From Candidatus Omnitrophota bacterium (GTDB taxonomy: Bacteria; Omnitrophota; Gorgyraeia; DTHP01): 12,664 nt of DNA. Each line of letters starts with the position of its first letter. The stretch's first letter is position 1. Below the pieces are notes generated by a model. It was not told the DNA's origin. It saw nothing but the letters and a program-made list of their open reading frames with translations, and did not search any database. Made by a program: the position numbers and the translations under genes. This document shows positions 6,589-12,664 of the stretch, piece by piece. Where the stretch lies: NCBI GenBank assembly GCA_023818555.1, contig JAMWCG010000009.1:1-12664 (forward strand), given 5' to 3'.

Positions 6589-7866
6589 ATGGATAAGAAG
6601 AAAATTATATTTTTAGTAACCATTATTCTGGTGGTAGGATTAGGTTTATTTATAAGTTCATCGCTCACTAAAAAATCAAAATCATCAGCCATTAGTTCTC
6701 CAGAAAAAGCTAAGGTTAAATACTGGACCTGTGGAATGCATCCCCAGATAAAGCAGGATAAACCGGGCAATTGTCCTATTTGCGGAATGAATCTGATACC
6801 TGTTTATGAGGAAAAGGCTGGGGTTGTGCCATTAGCGAAAACCGAGGGGAAGAGAAAAATTCTTTATTATCGTAATCCTATGAATCCTGAGATTACCTCA
6901 GCTGTGCCGATGAAAGACAGTATGGGTATGGACTATATTCCCGTGTATGCGGAAGAAGAGATTGAAGAGGGGAAGGGCCCGGAGGTAAAATTGACTCCTC
7001 GCGAAATAGAATTAGCCAGAGTTAAGACTGAAATGGTAAGAAGGCTCCCTTTATTTAAAGAGATAAGAACCGTAGGTAAAATTGCCTATGACCCGGAATT
7101 AGCCATTACCCAGGAGGAGTTTATTACTGCCTTAGAGACAAGAGATAAAACGATAGGGAGTAATTTACCCGAGGCAAAAGAGAGTGCTGAGGAGTTGGTT
7201 AGAAAGGCAAAATTTCACCTTCGCCACTTAGGGATGAGTGAGGCTCAGATTGAAGAATTGGAAAAGACCCGTAAAGTGCAAACTAATTTAATCTTACCAG
7301 AGGAAACTGTTTGGGTCTATGCGGAGATTTATGAATATGAACTTTCCTGGGTTAAGTTAGGTCAGGAGGTAATAGTTACTTCCGTTGCTTTCCCTGGAGA
7401 AGAATTCAGGGGGCGTATTCGGGCAATTGACCCGGTGCTTAATCCCCTGACCCGTTCGGTAAGAATAAGGGCAGAATTGGATAATCCGGAATTAAAATTA
7501 AAGCCCGAGATGTATGTGGATGTGCGCATTCTTGCAGATTTAGGGGGAAAAGAGGTTTTAGCCATCCCCCGGGATGCAGTTTTAGATACCGGTTTAAGAA
7601 AAGTGGTCTGGGTAGACTTGGGTGAAGGAAAATTTCAGGGAAGGGAAGTGGAAGTAGGTCCTGAAGCAGTTTTCTGGGTGGAAGGGAAAAGAGAGAGATT
7701 TTATCCGGTAATAAAGGGGCTAAGTGAAGGGGAATATGTAGTTACCCAAGCCAATTTCTTGATTGATTCCCAAAGTCAAATTGCTGGACCTGCCGAAGCA
7801 GTATACGGTGGTGCTTTAGCCACGGGCGAAGAAAAAGAAAAGACTCCCGCTGCACATAGACATTAA
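6589..7866 (+). CDS. cusB: CusB-like periplasmic adaptor with heavy-metal-binding domain
   Basis: The 425-residue product is a membrane fusion protein of the HME-RND type. An N-terminal membrane anchor (about 5-24) is followed by a heavy-metal-binding domain (about 45-75) with CGMHP and CPICGM, giving C48, H51, C62 and C65. A second CusB-type metal motif spans about 93-120. M98 (NPMNP), M112 and M114 (SMGMDY) match the three Met that bind Cu(I)/Ag(I) in Escherichia coli CusB. The lipoyl/barrel region carries LPEETVWVYAEIYEYEL and VLNPLTRSVRIRAEL, which are classic adaptor signatures. The C-terminus ends in AAHRH. CusB hands metal to the pump and joins it to the channel. The ATG follows GGAGG (6578-6582) by 6 nt, and the gene starts 12 nt after the channel gene. 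It ends with TAA. Confidence 0.92.
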   Translation: MDKKKIIFLVTIILVVGLGLFISSSLTKKSKSSAISSPEKAKVKYWTCGMHPQIKQDKPGNCPICGMNLIPVYEEKAGVVPLAKTEGKRKILYYRNPMNPEITSAVPMKDSMGMDYIPVYAEEEIEEGKGPEVKLTPREIELARVKTEMVRRLPLFKEIRTVGKIAYDPELAITQEEFITALETRDKTIGSNLPEAKESAEELVRKAKFHLRHLGMSEAQIEELEKTRKVQTNLILPEETVWVYAEIYEYELSWVKLGQEVIVTSVAFPGEEFRGRIRAIDPVLNPLTRSVRIRAELDNPELKLKPEMYVDVRILADLGGKEVLAIPRDAVLDTGLRKVVWVDLGEGKFQGREVEVGPEAVFWVEGKRERFYPVIKGLSEGEYVVTQANFLIDSQSQIAGPAEAVYGGALATGEEKEKTPAAHRH

Positions 7867-7880
7867 GGGAAGAGAAAAGA

Positions 7881-10526
7881 ATGGTTAACAAACTTATTGA
7901 ATGGTGTTTAAGAAATAAATTTTTGGTATTCAGTTTTTTTATGCTTATCACTTTCTGGGGATATGTCTCCATGCAAAAGACACCCATTGATGCTATTCCT
8001 GATATTGGAGAACTTCAGGTTATCGTCTATGCAGAATGGATGGGAAGAAGTCCCAAAGATATTGAAGACCAGGTTATCTATCCCGCCACTACGCGACTCT
8101 TAGGTATACCACGCGTGAAAGTCATTCGTTCTCTATCGGGATTTGGTATGGGCTTTATCTATATCATCTTTAAAGAAGGCACGGATTATTACTGGGCAAG
8201 GACAAGAGTCTTAGAGAGATTACCTTTGGCACAGCAGGTAGTTCCCCCAGATGTGATGTTTAGTTTAGGCCCAGATGCCACGGCTTTAGGACAGGTATTC
8301 TGGTATACGGTAGAGAACGGTTTCTATTGTCCTGAGCATCCGGATAAAGCGTATGAGAAACCCGGCATTTGCCCAATTGATGGTAAAGAACTGGTTTTGT
8401 CAAAGTATAATTTAGCCGAGTTGCGTTCCCTCCAGGATTGGTATGTCCGGCTTCAATTAAATGCGGTTTATGGTGTAAGCGAAGTTGCCAGTGTGGGTGG
8501 CTTTGTGAAGGAGTATCAGATTGATGTAGATCCCAATAAACTTCTTTCCTATAACATTTCTCTCCATGAAGTTATGGAGGCAGTTAGACGCTCAAATATT
8601 GATGTGGGAGCAAAAGTCTTTGAAGAGGCAGGTGCGGGGATAGAATTTCTTATTCGCGGAGTAGGTTTTATCAAAAAAGTTGAAGATATTGAGAATATTG
8701 TTGTGGGTGCATATAACGGAACACCGGTATACATAAAGAATATTGCTCAGGTAACCTTAGGCGGAGAATTTCGTATTGGCGCTTTGGATAAGGAAGGGAA
8801 AGAAGCAGTGGGGGCAGTGGTTTTGATGCGTTATGGCGAGAATCCCTTGAGAGTAATCCACGAGATAAAAAGGAAGATAAAAGAGATTGAACCGGGACTA
8901 CCACCCGGAGTAAGAATCGTTGACTTTTATGACCGGACAAAATTGATCCACAGGACTATAGACACCTTAAAAGAGGCATTGATTGAAGAAATTATTACCG
9001 TAATTTTTGTCATCGGTGTATTCCTTCTTCATTTCTGGGGAAGTCTTGTTATCTCACTTGTTCTACCTTTAGCCATACTGTTTGCTTTCTTGATTATGTA
9101 TTATACAGGTATTGATGTAAATGTGATGACCTTAGGTGGAATTGCTATTGCCATCGGGATTATGGACGATGTGGGTGGGGTGCTGGTAGAAAATATATAT
9201 CGTCATCTTGCCGAGAAACAGGAAGAATTGGGGGGCAAATTATCTCCCTTGGTGAGATTAGAAACCTGTATTCAGGCAGCTCAGGAAGTAGGTCCTTCCT
9301 TATTTACCGCACTTTCCACGACCATTGTCGGTTTTTTTCCTGTCTTTGCTTTAACGGGGGAAGCAGGTAAGCTATTTAGACCCTTGGCTTTCAGTCAGAC
9401 ATTTTCTTTAATTGGCGCTTCAATTATCTCTATTTGTCTTATGCCCTCCTTAGCCTATTATCTCCTGCGTGGAAGACTTAAACTTGCGGATAAAAATTTT
9501 ACCACACGGAATTTATTAAAAATATATGAACCAGCACTGCGCTTTAGCCTTAAGCATAGATTGGTAACCATTCTGGTTACCTTGCTGATTATTGTTACTG
9601 GTTTAATCTCTGCCCCACATATAAAACAAGAATTTATGCCTCCTTTAAATGAAGGCGACCTATTATATATGCCTGTACTTCTTCCTGGGGCCTCACTTAC
9701 GCAAGTGATGGAGGTAATGAAAAAACAGGACATGATTATCAAAAACGAATTTCCCCAGGAAGTAGATAGTGTGGTGGGTAAATTGGGTAAAGCTGCTTCG
9801 GCTACTGACCCCGCACCCGTAATTATGTTAGAGACCATAATTCGTCTTAAGCCCGAAAAATACTGGCGTAAAGGCATGACCCGGGAAAAACTTATTGCGG
9901 AAATTATTGAAAAAACCAAAATACCCGGTGTTGCACCGATTATGACCCAGCCCATCCGTAACCGTATTGATATGCTGGCTACCGGTATCCAGACACCTGT
10001 AGGAATAAAAGTTTTAGGTCCCGATTTAAAGAAGATTGAAGAATTGGCCATTCAATTAGAAAAGATTATGGTTAAGGAAGTCAAAGGGACCACTAATGCT
10101 TTTGCAGAAAGATTTGGGAATCGTCCCTATTTTGAAATTGAAATTGACCGTGAGAAAATCGCGCGTTACGGAGTAAAAATCTCTGATGTCCAGGATATAA
10201 TTATGTCCGCGATTGGGGGAATAAGTCTTACCACTACCGTGGAAGGGAGAGAACGCTATCCGGTAAGGATAAGATACCTCAGAGAACTCAGGGATAGCCC
10301 GGAAGCATTAGAAAGAATCTTTATCCCCACGGCAAGCGGGGCGCAGGTGCCCTTAGCCCAACTGGCAAAACTAAGAAAAATCCCGGGTCCCCAGATGATT
10401 GCTACTGAGAATACCTTACCTTATGCCAGAGTATTCATCAATGTTAATCCCAAGATTATTGGTTTAGTTGACTATGTGAATTTAGCCAAAAAAGTAGTAG
10501 CCCAAAATATTAAATCTGGTGAATGA
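7881..10526 (+). CDS. cusA: CusA-like heavy-metal RND pump, N-terminal 881 residues (interrupted)
   Basis: This is the first 881 residues of a proton-driven Cu(I)/Ag(I) RND exporter: TM1 (about 14-33), the first periplasmic loop, TM2-6 (about 365-530), TM7 (about 560-577) and the second loop. TPIDAIPDIGELQVIVY (34-50), AELRSLQDWYVRLQLNAV (179-196) and GGFVKEYQIDVDPNKL (206-221) are family signatures. M597 (LLYMP), M649 (DPAPVIM) and M698 (RNRIDML) match the metal-binding Met triad of Escherichia coli CusA (M573, M623, M672). An insertion at about 147-175 resembles a heavy-metal-binding domain. TM4 reads IGIMDDVGGVLVEN instead of the usual MVDAAIVMIEN. The frame stops at TGA 10524-10526, before TM8-12, so this product alone should not pump; the rest continues in the same frame to 11108. 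The ATG lies 14 nt after cusB, with a weak GGGAAGAG ribosome site. Confidence 0.88.
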   Translation: MVNKLIEWCLRNKFLVFSFFMLITFWGYVSMQKTPIDAIPDIGELQVIVYAEWMGRSPKDIEDQVIYPATTRLLGIPRVKVIRSLSGFGMGFIYIIFKEGTDYYWARTRVLERLPLAQQVVPPDVMFSLGPDATALGQVFWYTVENGFYCPEHPDKAYEKPGICPIDGKELVLSKYNLAELRSLQDWYVRLQLNAVYGVSEVASVGGFVKEYQIDVDPNKLLSYNISLHEVMEAVRRSNIDVGAKVFEEAGAGIEFLIRGVGFIKKVEDIENIVVGAYNGTPVYIKNIAQVTLGGEFRIGALDKEGKEAVGAVVLMRYGENPLRVIHEIKRKIKEIEPGLPPGVRIVDFYDRTKLIHRTIDTLKEALIEEIITVIFVIGVFLLHFWGSLVISLVLPLAILFAFLIMYYTGIDVNVMTLGGIAIAIGIMDDVGGVLVENIYRHLAEKQEELGGKLSPLVRLETCIQAAQEVGPSLFTALSTTIVGFFPVFALTGEAGKLFRPLAFSQTFSLIGASIISICLMPSLAYYLLRGRLKLADKNFTTRNLLKIYEPALRFSLKHRLVTILVTLLIIVTGLISAPHIKQEFMPPLNEGDLLYMPVLLPGASLTQVMEVMKKQDMIIKNEFPQEVDSVVGKLGKAASATDPAPVIMLETIIRLKPEKYWRKGMTREKLIAEIIEKTKIPGVAPIMTQPIRNRIDMLATGIQTPVGIKVLGPDLKKIEELAIQLEKIMVKEVKGTTNAFAERFGNRPYFEIEIDREKIARYGVKISDVQDIIMSAIGGISLTTTVEGRERYPVRIRYLRELRDSPEALERIFIPTASGAQVPLAQLAKLRKIPGPQMIATENTLPYARVFINVNPKIIGLVDYVNLAKKVVAQNIKSGE
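8319..8405 (+). other. HMBD-like metal-binding module inserted in CusA
   Basis: Residues about 147-175 of CusA hold GFYCPEHPDKAYEKPG followed by ICPIDGKELV. Escherichia coli CusA passes almost directly from the WYTVE region to the DLAELRSLQDWY region. The pattern C-P-x-H-P, then KPG-x-C-P-x-D-G, mirrors the heavy-metal-binding domain of the neighbouring CusB (CGMHP, KPG, CPICGM), with Asp in place of the last Cys. The offset of about 24-26 residues between the Met triad here and that of E. coli CusA agrees with an insertion of this size. Confidence 0.7.
10524..10526 (+). other. in-frame TGA interrupting cusA
   Basis: TGA follows the sense codons for KSGE. The next codons in the same frame read ILPQGYFIQWSGQYE, the conserved RND segment just before TM8. 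Read through, the gene would encode about 1075 residues, the CusA length plus the inserted module. Nothing is shifted, so this is a substitution-type nonsense codon, a recoded codon or a sequence error. Confidence 0.85.
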
Positions 10527-10577
10527 ATACTACCCCAGGGATATTTTATCCAGTGGTCAGGCCAATATGAAGCGGAG

Positions 10578-11108
10578 ATGGAGGCAAGAAAAAGATTACT
10601 TTTAGTTGTACCCGTATCACTTTTGGTGATTATGCTTCTTTTATATCTAAACTTTAAATCCTTTATCTCTTTAGGGATTACCGCCATGGGTTTACCAATT
10701 TCTCTAATGGCAGGAGTAGCCTATCTTTTTCTTTTTGGTTATAACTTCTCCACTGCGGTCTGGGTAGGTTTTATTTTACTTTTCGGGGTGGCTACAGATA
10801 ATGCGGTCATCTTAGTGAGTTATTTTGATTTGTTACTTAAGGAAAGAAAGATTACTACTCGCCAAGAACTTTTAGAGTTAATTGTTAAAGGCGCACTCAC
10901 CAGAGTAAGGGCCTCAACAATGAGCACCACTACCACAATTGTTGCCCTTGTTCCGCTTATGCTGGCTAAAGGTGCGGGTTCAGAGATAATGAGGCCGATG
11001 GCTACGCCTGTATTTGGAGGATTGACAGTGGTGACCCTTACCAACTTCCTCTTTGTTCCCACCCTTTATTTTTTAGTAAAAGAAAAACAACTTAAACTGC
11101 AGAAATGA
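10578..11108 (+). CDS. cusA: CusA-like RND pump, C-terminal part (TM8-12)
   Basis: This is the rest of the RND exporter in the same frame as the part ending at 10526; homology begins at 10527, before the first ATG at 10578. It holds TM8 (LLLVVPVSLLVIMLLLYLNF), TM9, TM10 (VGFILLFGVATDNAVILVSYF), TM11 and TM12, plus the conserved KGAGSEIMRPMATPVFGG stretch. Escherichia coli CusA has E939 and K984 in its proton relay. Here ATDN gives Asp at the first, and TRVRASTM appears to lack the Lys of the second. GGAG at 10574-10577 directly abuts the ATG, far too close to work as a ribosome site, so separate translation is unlikely. It is best read as the C-terminal half of a single broken or recoded gene. 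The stop overlaps the start of the next gene (ATGA, 11105-11108). Confidence 0.75.
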   Translation: MEARKRLLLVVPVSLLVIMLLLYLNFKSFISLGITAMGLPISLMAGVAYLFLFGYNFSTAVWVGFILLFGVATDNAVILVSYFDLLLKERKITTRQELLELIVKGALTRVRASTMSTTTTIVALVPLMLAKGAGSEIMRPMATPVFGGLTVVTLTNFLFVPTLYFLVKEKQLKLQK

Positions 11109-12664
11109 AGAACTACTGGCAGTTAGACTTTCAGGAAATAGCTAAGATTTTAAAGACCGACTTAAAACAGGGACTATCTGCATCAGAAGCCAAAAAAAGG
11201 TTAGATAAATACGGACCAAACCAACTAAAGGAGCAAAAGGGGCGTTCTCCTCTAATTATCTTCTTGGAGCAATTTCAGGATTTTATCGTCTGGGTCTTAA
11301 TTGGTGCGGCATTGGTTTCAGGTTTTTTAAGGGAGTGGATTGATGCTATAGCGATAATCGCTATTATTGTCTTAAATGCTATTTTAGGTTTTATCCAGGA
11401 ATACCGCGCCGAGAAATCTTTAGCCGCTCTGAAAAAATTATCTTCACCGAATTCAAAAATCATACGCGATGGTCAACATAGCATTGTTGCTTCCCAGGAA
11501 TTAGTCCCTGGAGATTTGCTTGAGTTAGAGGCAGGGGATAATATCCCGGCAGACAGCCGAATTGTCTGGCTTAGTTCTAATTTTTCTGTTCAGGAAGCTT
11601 CCCTTACCGGAGAATCCACTCCAGTAGTAAAGACAAATTTAGTCTTGAGAGAGAAGGAAATTCCTTTGGCTGAACGGGCAAATATGGTCTATATGGGCAC
11701 ATCTGTTTCCTCGGGTAAAGCTAAGGCGATAGTTTGCGAAACTGGGATGCGCACCGAATTAGGCAAGATTGCGGGTATGATTCAGGAGATACATCAAGAA
11801 ATCACACCTCTGCAGAAAAAATTGGAGCGGTTTGGCAAATGGATTGTCTATCTTTGTTTTGCATTGGTGGGCTTAGTATTTTTATTAGAGTGGTTACGGG
11901 GTGGTAAACTTATAGATGTATTTTTAACTGCGGTAAGTCTGGCAGTGGCGGCTATTCCCGAGGGCTTACCTGCTGTGGTAACCATTGCTTTGGCCTTGGG
12001 TGTGCAGAGGATGGTAAAGCGTCATGTTTTAATTAGAAAGCTTCCTTCAGTGGAGACCTTGGGTTGTGCCACAGTAATCTGTTCAGATAAGACGGGAACT
12101 TTAACGAGAAATGAGATGACCGTGCAGGCAATTTTTGCGGGGGGTAATTTATTTAAGGTGACAGGGGTAGGATATGCACCAGTGGGTGAGTTTTTGCTCG
12201 GGGAGAAGCCAATTAATGCCCGGAGTTATCCGGATTTAGTTAAAATCCTTGAATGCGGTATTCTCTGTAACAGTGCGCAGTTAGTAAAAAATAATGAAGG
12301 CTATAAAATTTTGGGTGACCCTACAGAGGCCTCAATTTTAACAGCGGCAGGAAAGATAGGGCTCTGGAAAGAAAAGTTAGAAGAGGATTTTTCTTTTGTG
12401 GAGGAGATTCCTTTTGATTCCCAACGCAAAAAAATGACCATTGTGCGTAAAGATAAGCATAAACTTATTGCTTTTGTAAAAGGTGCTCCGGAGATTTTAT
12501 TAAATGATTGCACAAAAATTGAAGAAAATGGTTGGGTTAGAACCCTGACTTCTCAAGACCGAGAAAGAATTTTAAAAGAAAACAGTAACCTGAGCAATCA
12601 GGCAATGCGGGTATTGGCTGTAGCTTATAGAACTTTAGAGCGGATACCAGAAAAATATGAAGCA
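11105..12664 (+). CDS. P2-type (Ca2+-type) cation-transporting ATPase, 3' end outside window
   Basis: The first 520 codons are open and run off the right edge. The N-terminal cation-ATPase domain (QGLSASEAKKRLDKYGPNQL) is followed by TM1-2, the actuator domain with SLTGES (TGES 168-171), TM3-4 with AVAAIPEGLPAVVT (E286), the phosphorylation site SDKTGTLT (D328), GDPTEAS and KGAPE (459-463) of the nucleotide domain. The TM4 sequence around PEGL is close to SERCA, where the Glu is a Ca2+ ligand; copper P1B pumps have CPC here and N-terminal metal-binding domains, both absent. It probably exports Ca2+ or another hard cation such as Mn2+; TM5-6, which would settle this, lie beyond the window. The ATG overlaps the cusA stop by 4 nt without a clear ribosome site, so it is translationally coupled to the cusA C-terminal part. 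Confidence 0.9.
   Translation, partial: MKNYWQLDFQEIAKILKTDLKQGLSASEAKKRLDKYGPNQLKEQKGRSPLIIFLEQFQDFIVWVLIGAALVSGFLREWIDAIAIIAIIVLNAILGFIQEYRAEKSLAALKKLSSPNSKIIRDGQHSIVASQELVPGDLLELEAGDNIPADSRIVWLSSNFSVQEASLTGESTPVVKTNLVLREKEIPLAERANMVYMGTSVSSGKAKAIVCETGMRTELGKIAGMIQEIHQEITPLQKKLERFGKWIVYLCFALVGLVFLLEWLRGGKLIDVFLTAVSLAVAAIPEGLPAVVTIALALGVQRMVKRHVLIRKLPSVETLGCATVICSDKTGTLTRNEMTVQAIFAGGNLFKVTGVGYAPVGEFLLGEKPINARSYPDLVKILECGILCNSAQLVKNNEGYKILGDPTEASILTAAGKIGLWKEKLEEDFSFVEEIPFDSQRKKMTIVRKDKHKLIAFVKGAPEILLNDCTKIEENGWVRTLTSQDRERILKENSNLSNQAMRVLAVAYRTLERIPEKYEA

Noticed and set aside
9563..9581. Perfect inverted repeat GGTAACC/GGTTACC with a 5-nt loop inside cusA
   Set aside because: It lies in conserved TM coding sequence (LVTILVTLL), has no T-run, and is explained by the repeated Leu-Val-Thr codons.
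9458..10051. 197-codon open frame on the minus strand opposite cusA
   Set aside because: It is fully antisense to well-conserved RND coding sequence and its translation shows no recognisable domain; it is a shadow frame.
10524..10575. Possible selenocysteine at the cusA TGA, with GGTC and a TGG/CCA mini-stem at about 10554-10564
   Set aside because: The stem is 3 bp, the GGTC is not in a proper apical loop, and no known CusA/CzcA has Sec or a conserved Cys at this site.
10578..10687. Independent small five-TM protein starting at 10578
   Set aside because: Homology to RND pumps begins 17 codons upstream of this ATG in the same frame, and the adjacent GGAG is too close to serve as a ribosome site.

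Overview
The window is about 12.7 kb of moderately AT-rich bacterial DNA. An outer-membrane efflux channel, a periplasmic adaptor and an RND pump together point to a diderm (Gram-negative-type) bacterium. Standard stop codons end every well-defined gene and Shine-Dalgarno sites are recognisable. The gene set (Thi4 thiazole synthase, [4Fe-4S] NadA, a GT39-type glycosyltransferase) would fit an uncultured, probably anaerobic lineage such as Omnitrophota. That taxonomic guess comes from general character only and is weak.

Region 1 (50-1765, minus strand) holds one multi-spanning GT-C glycosyltransferase of the PMT/ArnT type, divergent from everything else. Region 2 (about 1913-4904, plus strand) is a cofactor and sulfur-chemistry block. 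thi4 has a textbook extended -10 promoter and is followed by a rho-independent terminator. mnmA (tRNA 2-thiouridylase) then overlaps nadA (quinolinate synthase). Region 3 (about 4963 to the right edge, plus strand) is a copper/silver efflux operon: csoR, a TolC/CusC-like outer-membrane channel, cusB, cusA and a P-type ATPase that runs off the window. Gaps between these genes are 6, 12 and 14 nt, followed by a 4-nt ATGA overlap. A G6-tract operator-like site lies between the -35 and -10 of the csoR promoter, which suggests autoregulation of the whole operon by copper.

Four points stand out. (1) cusA is interrupted by an in-frame TGA at 10524-10526. The same frame continues with perfect RND homology to 11108, so this is a nonsense codon, recoding or a sequence error, not a frameshift. 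(2) CusA carries a small CxxH/CxxD metal-binding-like module inserted in its first periplasmic region, resembling the heavy-metal-binding domain also present in the neighbouring CusB. (3) The P-type ATPase at the operon end is a P2 (Ca2+-type, PEGL) pump, not the P1B (CPC) copper ATPase expected beside CsoR. (4) Thi4 carries the Cys that donates sulfur in suicidal eukaryotic THI4, whereas methanogen Thi4 has His there. I saw no tRNA, rRNA, CRISPR array, insertion sequence or riboswitch.
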